A stretch of DNA of 64,000 nt, taken from the NCBI GenBank assembly GCA_963794165.1, contig CAWCCT010000014.1, forward strand, positions 1 to 64,000, read 5' to 3'. Position numbers and translations under genes: made by a program. This document shows, piece by piece, positions 26,393-34,922 of the stretch (position 1 is the first letter of the stretch; each line of letters opens with the position of its first letter). The stretch comes from PALSA-350 sp963794165. GTDB lineage: Bacteria > Acidobacteriota > Terriglobia > Terriglobales > Acidobacteriaceae. The notes under the pieces are model-generated. The model made no database searches. It had not been told where the DNA came from and saw only the letters and a program-made list of their open reading frames with translations.

Positions 26393-27451
26393 TTATTCGA
26401 GTTTACCGGCGAGGAGAAAGGACTTCACGCGGCTGGAGACTGCGGCAGCATCACAGGTCATAATCAGGTGGGCGCAACCACCCTGCGAGATATAGGTTGG
26501 TGCGCCAACAGCCGCAGCCCAATCCAATGCGGGCTGCGGATTGACAAGGTGATCTTTACCGCTGACGATCACGAGGAAATGCGGCCGTGCAGCCCGGGCC
26601 GCCTCCTCGATCGTTCGGTTGCCAATGACATCTTGTTGCATGATGGCTGTGAGCTGCCATAGCCGGTCGTTCGCATCCATCGGTTGCGGAGCCCCGGCAC
26701 GCGCGATATAGGCTGCGGCCTGATCCCGGGGAGTTTCGCGATTGCGATACTCCGGACTCGTGACCACGAGCGCTCCAAAAAGGTTCTCGACCCGCATATC
26801 AGGCTCTGTCGCGTAGTGGCCGTTGTCGTAGCCCGGAGCGGTCTTGATGGCATCAACCTGAATTTGTTTCACCAACAGGTCGTAGCTAGTCTCACGGGGG
26901 GTTCCGAGAATCGGCACCGCAAGATCAAAGAACTCGGGATGTATAACCGCCCAAACAAATGTCTGTTCTCCGCCCATTGAAAGACCAAGCACGGCATGCA
27001 GATGTTTGATGTGCAGCACCTCGGTCATCACCCGGTACTGCGCATTCACACTATCGCGCAAAGTGAAGTTGGGAAAGGCTGTTGCATGCTGAGAAACGCT
27101 GTTGGACGGCGAGGAAGAAACGCCATTCCCCAGCGCGTCAATCGCGATACCGAAGAAGCGAGTGGTATCGACCAGATGCTGCGGCGAGCTTCCATCCCCA
27201 AAATATGGGATCAAGTCCTGGCTCTTGCCATGCACCCAGGTGGGCATGAGCACCACGTTGTCTGCTGCGGGGTTTAGCTTGCCGAAGGTGCGGTAGCCAA
27301 TACGGCAATCGTCGATCGACCGGCCGTTCTCAAGCTTGCATTTGCCAAGCTCCGCAATCTTCTGCTCGCCATCCTGAGCCTGCATCGAAACGGTGGAGAG
27401 TACAGCCACCACGAGCACGCAAAATAACCGGTCTCTACTGATTCGCGCCAT
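26393..27451 (-). CDS. Secreted MetX-like alpha/beta hydrolase
   Basis: 352 residues from ATG 27451 (an adjoining ATG at 27454 is possible). AGGGG lies just upstream, and a signal peptide (LFCVLVVAVLSTVSMQAQ) follows immediately, while the much longer open frame upstream is not protein-like. 'KLNPAADNVVLMPTWVHGKS', 'LGNGVSSSPSN' and the nucleophile elbow 'AVLGLSMGGEQTF' are those of homoserine O-acetyltransferase-like hydrolases. The Asp and His of the triad are in SGKDHLV and GGCAHLI. Because it is exported it cannot be a methionine-pathway MetX; an esterase or acyltransferase role is more likely. It follows a receptor gene, separated by a terminator. Confidence 0.8.
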   Translation of the reverse strand: MARISRDRLFCVLVVAVLSTVSMQAQDGEQKIAELGKCKLENGRSIDDCRIGYRTFGKLNPAADNVVLMPTWVHGKSQDLIPYFGDGSSPQHLVDTTRFFGIAIDALGNGVSSSPSNSVSQHATAFPNFTLRDSVNAQYRVMTEVLHIKHLHAVLGLSMGGEQTFVWAVIHPEFFDLAVPILGTPRETSYDLLVKQIQVDAIKTAPGYDNGHYATEPDMRVENLFGALVVTSPEYRNRETPRDQAAAYIARAGAPQPMDANDRLWQLTAIMQQDVIGNRTIEEAARAARPHFLVIVSGKDHLVNPQPALDWAAAVGAPTYISQGGCAHLIMTCDAAAVSSRVKSFLLAGKLE

Positions 27452-27465
27452 CATTATCCCCTGAC

Positions 27466-27498
27466 AAAAAGGAGGGTGCGGCTTGATGGCCGCACCCT
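27466..27498 (-). terminator. Intrinsic terminator after the TonB-dependent receptor gene
   Basis: On the minus strand a perfect 10-bp stem (AGGGTGCGGC / GCCGCACCCT, plus-strand 27473-27482 and 27489-27498, six-base loop) is followed by CCTTTTT. It lies 20 bases after the receptor stop at 27519 and 12 bases before the start of the hydrolase gene, so the hydrolase may depend on read-through or on a promoter within this short gap. Confidence 0.75.
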
Positions 27499-27518
27499 GA
27501 GGGAGTGTTGTGATACGT

Positions 27519-30500
27519 CTAGAAACTGAAGCGCGCCTGTAAATCCAATGTCCTTGAGCCCAACGCCGACTGCGCCTGCCCGAAACTAGGATTGCTGGTA
27601 TCACTGCCGCCGCTGGTGATGTTGTTCGAAACATTGGTCAAATTGACATTGTTTAACAGGTTGAAGACGTCGACGCGGAACTCGATCTTCGCATTCTCAC
27701 CCAGGACCGGCACCTTGGGTATGCCGAAACTCTTGGTCAGGCTGCCATCCAGGTCTCGGTAATTCGGGCCATTCAGGGCGTTGCGCGCCACGCCCGGTAG
27801 TTCCGGCGCGGCAAAGGTCGCAGGGAAAGGAGCAGTGACCGGAGTATAAGTCGGGATGGTGAAATAGCTGAGGGCGCCGTTGGGATAGTTCTGGTTGAAA
27901 CTACTTTGGTTGGCGCCTCCCGGGCCGGACTTGAACGCGCCATTACTGGTGTTCCGGCCGGCGCCGCCAAGATAAGCAGCCGGGCGCAACTGATTGTTGT
28001 TACTGCCCTGATAAAAGAGACTACCTCCAGCAATATTGGTGTAAACCGGGGTCCAGGGAAAGCCGGTGCGATAGTTGAAGATGCCGCTCAACGACCAACC
28101 GCCGGCCAGCTTCTCCAGCCAATTGTTGCCGCCGTGGAATATGACCGGCTGCCACAGACCAAAAATTTTGAAGGCGTTGGCGATGTTATAGTCGGACCGC
28201 CCCCACGATCCGAAGCGCGGAAGATAGGGGTAGTTGGTCTGATACTGCGGCTGCGAACCATCGTCCATGCTCTTGGACCAGGTGTATTGCGCTTCGAGCG
28301 AAAATCCCTTTGAGAACTGATGCCTCAGATCGGTCAGCAACGCATTGTAGTTGGACTGGCCTTCATTGGAGTAGAGATCCACGCTGTTGACGGCCGGATT
28401 AAGAGCAATACCTTCGGCGGCGCCGAGAACGTTGGCGTTGAACTGCAGGCTGAGGTGGCGCCCCATGCTCCCCTGGTAACCCATCGTCGCTACCCAGTTT
28501 TGGCCTATATCGTATTGGGTATCCAGTGAGTAGTGGTAGCTGTAGGGCGTGTTCAGATTGGGATAGGGAAACCCAGTGACACTCGTCTCGCCGGTCGTAG
28601 GCAGGTTGTTCGAGCCAAAGCTCACGATGGTGTTGGGGTTGGGTGGGTAATCGATGAGCGAGTGTATGTCGTTCGCGACTTCATAGAGAATGCTGGGGTT
28701 GATCTGGGTGGGGGATACGCTGCTGAAGTTTGGCTGGATGACCAGGGGCGGGTTGGTGCCGCCGTTGGCCAAAACCGCAAACTCTTCGCCAGTGAAGTTC
28801 AAGCCGAAGCCGCCCCGGACCACAACCTTGCCCTGATAGATAGTGGGACTCCAGGCAAAGCCGAATTCCGGGCCGAAGTTTGCTTTTTGTGCGTTATAGA
28901 GATTGCCGCCCACGCGCAACCGCATACCGCTAAAGGTACCGGCCCCGGTGCCGAGTTCAAGTGTGCTCAGATTGCCGTCTTTGGAGGTGTACGAGCCAAA
29001 GTAGGAATAGCGTATTCCCAGGTTGAGAGTGAGATTTGGCTTGACCTTAAAGTCATCTTGCACAAAGAAGCCCCAGATGTCCTGGCGATTATCCTGCCGG
29101 TGGATCGTGGGTGTGCCTGTTAGCGGATTGAATACGCCAGTCTCTGCTTCCGGGGCATCGTTGAGGAAATCCCAGACGTTGTAGAAGGTGTAGGTTGGCC
29201 TGGAGTTATAAGGGGCTTCATTGAGATAGTAGAGGCGGGTGACTCCGCCACCGAACTTGATATTGTGCCGGCCGGCGGACTTGGTCGCGACATCCTGGTA
29301 ACCATAGGTCCACTGATTGAAGACGGTGGGACCGGGAACGCCAAAGAAATTGAAGGTGGTGGCTGGCGTCGGATTGTAAGGGCCGAGAGCGCCGATCTGG
29401 CTGATGTTGTCCTGGGGCAGTCCGAAGGGTGACTGCGGGTTATCCGCAATCTGATTCCAGCGCCAGCCGGCTGCATTTACGCGAGCTTCGTTGATAAGCG
29501 TTGGCGAAAAGGTGTGATCCCAAAGGACGGCAAAGGCGTCGTTAATGGTATTCAGATACGAGATGTTATAGGGACGCACCGGGCCGCTGTAACTGGAGTT
29601 GAAACCCGGGACCCAGTACATGGTGTAGGTCAGCCTGTCTCTGCTGGTAACGTTTGCGTCGAGGCGTCCGTTGTACTGCGTGTTCTTGACCACGCTTGGA
29701 TTCAGCGTGGTGTACTCCCCAATGTCGGCAACGCCGTCCAACCCGCTGCCGACGCCCGGTTGCCCGCTGCTAACGTAGGTGAGATCCTGGGTTCCGAGAG
29801 GGGTCTTAAGCGGAGATCCAATGTCCAGGCCTTTGCCAGGAATGGTTACGCAGTTGACACCTTCGGTCAGGCCGGCATTCACGCAGGACGCAGCTATTTG
29901 ACCGGAAGCGTTGACTCCAGCGCCGGGGAAGGTAAGGAACTGCGACGCGATACTGTTGCCAGGCGCGGAGCCGTCAAACTCGGAAGTGTCATACCATTCG
30001 GAAGCAGTAACGGAGGTGTTGTTACGCAATGTCTCGTAGTTGAAAAAGGCGAAGATTTTATTTTTCCAAATGGGTCCACCCACGCTGCCGCCAAACTGGT
30101 TGAAGCGGCTTTGATCGCGCAGTAAACCTCTTTCTGCCGCGGTACCGGGAACGACAGAGTTCGGTCCATTGTAGGACTGGTAGGCATTCAGCCCCGGACG
30201 ATCGGCCTTGAAGAACAAGCTGCCATGCACGTCGTTGGTTCCGGATTTGGTTGTAACCTGCATTTGCGCGCCCATGAAGCGGCCGGTCTCCGCATCGTAG
30301 CTATTGGAAACCACTTTCACGTCGGCAATGGAATCTTCGCTGGGCGTGATAACGGTGGTTCCGCCCCACACGGTACTGGCGGTACTGATGCCGTCGATGG
30401 TGATGCCGTTGGCGGTATTTTGGGCGCCATTGGCGATAATCTGGGGGCCGTTCTCAGTCTTGAAGATTCCGTCGGCCGCCCCGGTTCCGCCGATGTAAGT

Positions 30501-31082
30501 TGCCGGCAGATTACTAGTACCGCCGCCCGCGGCCTGCGAGCCATCGCCGAAGACTCCGGGGGTCAGTTGGGCGAGCTGAAACACGTCGCGCCCGAAGGAT
30601 GGCATGTGTTGTATCTGGTTGCTACTGATTGTGCCGCTGACGGAAGCGGTTTGCGTCTCAAGTAATGTGGAATTCGAAGCATCTACCGTTACCGTTTGCG
30701 CAGCATCTCCGAGCTCGAGCTGCACATTCAAAGCGTTTGCCTGCTCGGGAACGATATGGACGTCGCTGAGAGCCTTTTTCTTGAACCCGGCCTTCTCCAC
30801 GGAAAGGGCGAACACGTTCGGCGGAAGAGCATTGAACGAGTACACGCCGCTGCTGGAAGTAACGGTGGTCAGTTTTTGATTGGTTCCGGTGTCGGTTAGT
30901 GTGACAGTGGCACCTGACACTACGGCGCCTGTGGGGTCGGTTACGACGCCCTGAATGGACGCGCGATATTGTGCATGCGCGGCCAACGCCATGAGGCATA
31001 CTCCCGCCCCAAGTACCATGGTGCGAAGCATCGAGATGCTGTGCCGATTTTCGAAGCCATCAATGACAGGTGTGTTTCGCAT
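27519..31082 (-). CDS. Oar-like TonB-dependent receptor
   Basis: 1187 residues. Start ATG at 31082 has AAGGGGG five bases upstream. A signal peptide (MLRTMVLGAGVCLMALAAHA) begins at residue 18. 'RASIQGVVTDPTGAVVSGATV' is the carboxypeptidase-regulatory-like domain, followed by a plug-like region ('QLTPGVFGDGSQ', 'ITIDGISTASTVWGG') and a long barrel ending LDLQARFSF with terminal aromatic. Probably imports or binds an oligosaccharide or other organic ligand, given the divergent FadR-type regulator and the enzymes that follow. A terminator lies directly downstream. No TonB, ExbB or ExbD gene is near. Confidence 0.88.
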   Translation of the reverse strand: MRNTPVIDGFENRHSISMLRTMVLGAGVCLMALAAHAQYRASIQGVVTDPTGAVVSGATVTLTDTGTNQKLTTVTSSSGVYSFNALPPNVFALSVEKAGFKKKALSDVHIVPEQANALNVQLELGDAAQTVTVDASNSTLLETQTASVSGTISSNQIQHMPSFGRDVFQLAQLTPGVFGDGSQAAGGGTSNLPATYIGGTGAADGIFKTENGPQIIANGAQNTANGITIDGISTASTVWGGTTVITPSEDSIADVKVVSNSYDAETGRFMGAQMQVTTKSGTNDVHGSLFFKADRPGLNAYQSYNGPNSVVPGTAAERGLLRDQSRFNQFGGSVGGPIWKNKIFAFFNYETLRNNTSVTASEWYDTSEFDGSAPGNSIASQFLTFPGAGVNASGQIAASCVNAGLTEGVNCVTIPGKGLDIGSPLKTPLGTQDLTYVSSGQPGVGSGLDGVADIGEYTTLNPSVVKNTQYNGRLDANVTSRDRLTYTMYWVPGFNSSYSGPVRPYNISYLNTINDAFAVLWDHTFSPTLINEARVNAAGWRWNQIADNPQSPFGLPQDNISQIGALGPYNPTPATTFNFFGVPGPTVFNQWTYGYQDVATKSAGRHNIKFGGGVTRLYYLNEAPYNSRPTYTFYNVWDFLNDAPEAETGVFNPLTGTPTIHRQDNRQDIWGFFVQDDFKVKPNLTLNLGIRYSYFGSYTSKDGNLSTLELGTGAGTFSGMRLRVGGNLYNAQKANFGPEFGFAWSPTIYQGKVVVRGGFGLNFTGEEFAVLANGGTNPPLVIQPNFSSVSPTQINPSILYEVANDIHSLIDYPPNPNTIVSFGSNNLPTTGETSVTGFPYPNLNTPYSYHYSLDTQYDIGQNWVATMGYQGSMGRHLSLQFNANVLGAAEGIALNPAVNSVDLYSNEGQSNYNALLTDLRHQFSKGFSLEAQYTWSKSMDDGSQPQYQTNYPYLPRFGSWGRSDYNIANAFKIFGLWQPVIFHGGNNWLEKLAGGWSLSGIFNYRTGFPWTPVYTNIAGGSLFYQGSNNNQLRPAAYLGGAGRNTSNGAFKSGPGGANQSSFNQNYPNGALSYFTIPTYTPVTAPFPATFAAPELPGVARNALNGPNYRDLDGSLTKSFGIPKVPVLGENAKIEFRVDVFNLLNNVNLTNVSNNITSGGSDTSNPSFGQAQSALGSRTLDLQARFSF

Positions 31083-31237
31083 GTCGCCCCCTTAGAAGAG
31101 CCTAGGTCAGAGAATTTTGTTGTCGTCGAGGACTAAGCTGCGAAGCATCCTCGTTAGGACTTTCATCCGGAAGCACAAGATCCGGGACAAATTTCTAGCT
31201 GCACTCTTACGGAAAGGCTTAGGGGGCCCGATAGATA

Positions 31238-31246
31238 TGTCAGACA
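31238..31246. promoter_or_regulatory. Candidate FadR/GntR operator, receptor-proximal site
   Basis: TGTCAGACA, a perfect 9-base palindrome around a central base, followed by AA. It fits the TNGTNNNACNA-like half-site pattern typical of FadR-subfamily regulators with one mismatch. It lies 156 bases upstream of the receptor start. A matching site is at 31389-31397. Confidence 0.45.
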
Positions 31247-31388
31247 ATACGCAACTCCCTAGCGAGTGTCAATACGGGTAAAGCTTTTTCCGTGGCTTAC
31301 TTGATACGCCTGAGGTTCGGTTTTTAAGGGAAAATTGAGGTTTTAGGGTGTCGGCGCGGAGCGGTTTCACGAATCAGGTAGGTCCATC

Positions 31389-31397
31389 TGTCCGACA
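31389..31397. promoter_or_regulatory. Candidate FadR/GntR operator, regulator-proximal site
   Basis: TGTCCGACA followed by AA, the same palindrome as at 31238-31246 with a different central base. It lies about 108 bases upstream of the regulator's TTG start. The two are 151 bases apart in the 422-base divergent intergenic region, which otherwise holds no gene. Confidence 0.45.
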
Positions 31398-31504
31398 AAT
31401 AGTGTGTTTGCAGACTCTTATGCCCCCTGGCAGTGGCGGCGCGCTCAGCTATCGACCACAACCGGTCTAGTATCATCGTGTCTAAGAATGCAAGGAGACG
31501 TCCG

Positions 31505-32323
31505 TTGCGTGCAAAATTAGCGCAGAAAGTGTCGAGCAATCCACCTGTTGCCCGGCGTGAATCAATCATGCAGATGGTCGTCACCAGGATTGAAACCCTC
31601 GTTCGAAATGGGGAACTTGGCGCGGGTAGCCGCCTCCCGCCTGAACAAAAGTTGGCTGCGATGCTGCAGGTAAGTAGGGCGTCCCTGCGCGAGGCGCTCA
31701 AGGGAATGATGTTCCTGGGGCTTATCAAGTCCCGAGCCGGTGATGGCACGTACCTGCAACCATTCCTATCCGACATGGTGAGCCATCATTTTCGGTGGAT
31801 GCTGCTTTTGCGGGAAATCAAGTACCTGGAGCTTTATGAACTTCGCCAGATAATGGAACCGGCTGCGGCGGCGTTAGCTGCGCGGCGCCATACGGAAGAC
31901 GATATGAACAGTATGCGCCAGGCATTGTCAGAGATGAAGGCCTCTCTTCGCGATCCCGATCGTTTTGTGCAGAGCGACATGGATCTGCACAACAGCATTA
32001 CCCGCGCTTCTGAGAATACGGCGATCGAAACCACAATGCGCATGATGTATGACGCGCTCTATGAAGGCCGTTATCGGATAATGCCCCTGATCAAAGACAT
32101 GAAAGAGAATTATGCACGGCACGAGCGTATCGTTGCGCTGATAGAAAAGCGCGACAGTGCCAACGCCCGACGGGCTGTGGTGCATGATCTGAAATGTGCC
32201 GAGGCACTACTGCGGAAAGACGTGCTGATGCAAGAACGCCTGCGCGACGTTGAAGCCGTGTCGAGAGGAACGCAGGTGAACCACAGCGCATTGATTGCGC
32301 CGAATATGCCGTTGCCGGGGTAG
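31505..32323 (+). CDS. FadR/GntR-family transcriptional regulator
   Basis: 272 residues from a TTG start chosen because AAGGAG sits seven bases upstream; an in-frame GTG at 31433 has no such site. Residues about 20-90 are the GntR winged helix ('MQMVVTRIETLVRNGELGAG', 'RLPPEQKLAAMLQVSRASLR', 'EALKGMMFLGLIKSRAGDGTY'). Residues about 105-240 are the FCD ligand-binding helical domain, with 'LYELRQIMEPAAAALAARR', and 'DMDLHNSI' and 'YARHERIVALIEKRDS' supplying the metal-binding Asp/His residues of this domain. FCD regulators usually sense small organic acids or sugar acids. It is divergent from a TonB-dependent receptor and upstream of the CehA/McbA locus, so it is the likely local regulator. Confidence 0.88.
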   Translation: MRAKLAQKVSSNPPVARRESIMQMVVTRIETLVRNGELGAGSRLPPEQKLAAMLQVSRASLREALKGMMFLGLIKSRAGDGTYLQPFLSDMVSHHFRWMLLLREIKYLELYELRQIMEPAAAALAARRHTEDDMNSMRQALSEMKASLRDPDRFVQSDMDLHNSITRASENTAIETTMRMMYDALYEGRYRIMPLIKDMKENYARHERIVALIEKRDSANARRAVVHDLKCAEALLRKDVLMQERLRDVEAVSRGTQVNHSALIAPNMPLPG

Positions 32324-32362
32324 TTTTTCCTGGTGCCTAGGAAATTAGTGTGAACCGGAGGG

Positions 32363-32404
32363 AAACCGCAGGTCCCTCGGCTTCGCTCGGGATGACAAGG
32401 GGGG
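32363..32404. repeat. REP-like repeat, best-preserved copy
   Basis: GAAACCGCAGGTCCCTCGGC followed by TTCGCTCGGGATGACAAGGG. It contains the small hairpin CCCTCGGCTTCGCTCGGG (stem CC.GAGC-like around TTCG). It lies in the gap between the convergent regulator and first metallohydrolase gene. Confidence 0.8.
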
Positions 32405-32511
32405 TTGGTTACTCAGCTTGACCTTTGTTATGCGGATAGGACGGACAAGGAAGAGTTTGCGCTCCCCTTGACGTTCGCGGTGCGAAATGATTTGGCCGAG
32501 GCAGCGGCCTT

Positions 32512-34824
32512 TCATACTTCAGATTCGGCGATGATGCGGTCGTAGGTTGAACGCGCGTGGTCGTAGGCTAGTCTGGCCTCTTCTAACTCGGAGGCTCGGA
32601 TTCTGCGGGATTTTTGCTGCCAGCAGACATCTACTGCCTTACGGCACCAGTCCGCGCTTTTCTTTGAGGCCCTTATGGGCTTGGCGCCCAGATGAACATA
32701 TACCGGGTTGGTATGAGACGAGGGATAGATGCGCATCGCAATCCAACTGCTCTGGCTGACCAGTTGATCGAATGTCACTGGCTGCAGCGTGCCGTCCGCC
32801 TCGATCTCGACGTGCTGAACTGGTTGGCCGTTCACTACCAGCTCCACCGCAACTTTTCTTGATTTACCGATTCGCGCCCTCTCCAGATGCCAGTAGGGCT
32901 GATCATAGGGGGACGCGCCGCGAATTTTCTCCGTCGCCTCCGTGATCTCCGGTTCCAACCGGGCACAAACCTTGGCCTGCACACGAACAGTGGTTTCTTT
33001 TTCCAACTGATGCTCTCGACCGCCGTCTCCTTCGATGGAAAAGTCAAAGATATGGCTTCGTCCATCTCCGAAGTAGGAATTCCCATCGATCATCCCAGCG
33101 TTCACCCAATTGCTGTAACCGCTGTCTCCGGAGGGTGGCACGTCCAATTTGACGTAGGACCGGCCGCCACCAACGCGATCGTCGGTGAGACAGGGAAAAT
33201 CGGTCTCGCCGGCAAACGCGAGAACAAAACCACAGTTCAACACGTGATACCAAAAATTCAGCTCCACAAAAGGCCAAGTGTCACAACCGGACATAAAGTG
33301 GATCATGCCCGGGTGGGTGACATCCACAATGCACTCGTTGGCTCCGTTGAGGTCGAAGGCCGGCATCAGGTAGTTGGGGAGCTCCGTGCTATCCACTACC
33401 AGTCCCATGCCGGAGTGGGCATAGCCAGAGACTGCCCCCTGCGCTTTGGACCACTTGAGAATTGGGAGATTCCAACTAGGCCATTCTTCTACTCTCTTTG
33501 CACCTGGAAATTGATCTTCAGTCAACCTCAGCAGCACCAGGTGCCCACAATGACTCGATGGGAAACCAGAGACTTCTACGTCGTAGCGAAGCATGGAGTG
33601 GTCCGCGGCCGTGGCGTCGTGGTGATCGACATGGCCGCTAAAAAACTGCCTTTGGTAGTACCAATCGGGGGCCCAGGTAAGCACCGCTCCTACGTCGAGC
33701 GCCTCGCCTTCGGCCTGACGAAGCATTACCTCGGGTAATACTCCCTCCGAAGGACTTGCATAATGAGCGCATCCCGCGGCATGGATGTGGGTGTCACCGG
33801 AGTAGTAGCCGTAGCGGCTGGGCAATATCCAGCGCTCGAGCGGCAATGAAATCGAAGCAGGACTCGCCCCCGAAACATCGATGGAAATGCGTTTGCGCAG
33901 GTACTCCGGACCGCGCCCATACTCGATGGAATAGGTTCCATCGGCAAGGCGAATGCTCTCACCGTCGTGGCGATAGACATGAGACTGAAACCACAGATCC
34001 GGTACGGCGCGCTTGCTTTGCACTGGATAGACGCGGCCCAGTTTGTCGATGATGAGCAAGGATGCTGTGGTTGGCACGCCCAATTCATCGTGTACCTGGG
34101 CTTTAATCTCAGCCGAGGGGAGGGCCTCGAAAAGAATGGACGTGGTACTGCGAAAGCCGAAGTTTTGCTGTGCGGCACCGGTCATTGCCTGCAGAGAGGC
34201 CGCGCGCTGGCCGCGGTCGCGGCTATAAATCTGCAGAATGCGGTACTCGAGGTCGAGGCCGGATAGCGCTGGTTGGAGGGGAGGCTTGCTCCAGTTCTCG
34301 AGAGCAATCCATCGACTCTCGGCGACAACGGCATCCACGGCACCGATGCTAAAGTCTTGCGTGGCTGCAGGATCGTTGTTTGATACGCGGCCCATCTCCC
34401 CCGCCTGGGCAGAATGTATCTTGAGCACCGAGGTGGCAGAAGCCTGGTTCGTTACCCGGACCAGGAAAGTGCGCCAGCCCTGTTCGACAAGCTGTGCCCT
34501 GGCTTGTCCGCGGCTTACCGTCACCAGGCCACTGGGGTTGATATCGACATTGAGCAGCACATGGCGATCCAGGATGGCCTCAATTTTCTCGACGGCGCCA
34601 TTCTCCGGTCCGTTAGAGAAAATTGTATGCAAGGCTGATAGTTCGTCTGGCGGCAGGGGCTCGCCAATTGCTTCCAGTCCGCTGAGTAATCGCTTGACCT
34701 GGGCTTCGAACGGTTGCAGCAAGTCCGGAGAGACAGCAGCGAATGCGAAGAGCTCAGAGGGAACTAGCTGAGAGCACGCGCCCAGGAACAGAAAGCGTTG
34801 GAAGGTGCGGCGACTCAAGCGCAA
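32512..34824 (-). CDS. Tat-exported CehA/McbA-family metallohydrolase (paralogue 1)
   Basis: About 770 residues. The TTG at 34824 is preferred: it gives a Tat-type signal (LRLSRRTFQRFLFLGACSQL) and has AAGGCGGG upstream; the frame stays open to a TTG at 34878. The N-terminal third is beta-rich. The PHP-like metallohydrolase domain starts near residue 335 with 'YGYYSGDTHIHAAGCAHY', then 'SGFPSSHCGHLVLL', AHSGMG and 'FAGETDFPCLTDDR', which supply His/Asp metal ligands. Family members hydrolyse carbamate or aryl-ester-like bonds; the substrate here is unknown. It is highly similar along its length to the protein at 39105-41498 and is divergent from a secreted esterase gene about 100 bases away. 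Confidence 0.82.
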   Translation of the reverse strand: MRLSRRTFQRFLFLGACSQLVPSELFAFAAVSPDLLQPFEAQVKRLLSGLEAIGEPLPPDELSALHTIFSNGPENGAVEKIEAILDRHVLLNVDINPSGLVTVSRGQARAQLVEQGWRTFLVRVTNQASATSVLKIHSAQAGEMGRVSNNDPAATQDFSIGAVDAVVAESRWIALENWSKPPLQPALSGLDLEYRILQIYSRDRGQRAASLQAMTGAAQQNFGFRSTTSILFEALPSAEIKAQVHDELGVPTTASLLIIDKLGRVYPVQSKRAVPDLWFQSHVYRHDGESIRLADGTYSIEYGRGPEYLRKRISIDVSGASPASISLPLERWILPSRYGYYSGDTHIHAAGCAHYASPSEGVLPEVMLRQAEGEALDVGAVLTWAPDWYYQRQFFSGHVDHHDATAADHSMLRYDVEVSGFPSSHCGHLVLLRLTEDQFPGAKRVEEWPSWNLPILKWSKAQGAVSGYAHSGMGLVVDSTELPNYLMPAFDLNGANECIVDVTHPGMIHFMSGCDTWPFVELNFWYHVLNCGFVLAFAGETDFPCLTDDRVGGGRSYVKLDVPPSGDSGYSNWVNAGMIDGNSYFGDGRSHIFDFSIEGDGGREHQLEKETTVRVQAKVCARLEPEITEATEKIRGASPYDQPYWHLERARIGKSRKVAVELVVNGQPVQHVEIEADGTLQPVTFDQLVSQSSWIAMRIYPSSHTNPVYVHLGAKPIRASKKSADWCRKAVDVCWQQKSRRIRASELEEARLAYDHARSTYDRIIAESEV

Positions 34825-34922
34825 TAGCGTATACCCGCCTTTTTTAGCAAGATAGCCTTGCACTCCTCTTTTGCGCAACTCTGCATTGCTGGTACAAACA
34901 ATCAGGAAGAGGAGTGCACCGG

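Noticed and set aside
26393..27634. Longer MetX-like protein starting at 27634
   Set aside because: The first 60 residues are not protein-like, overlap the terminator and the receptor's 3' end, and a ribosome site plus signal peptide mark the later ATG.
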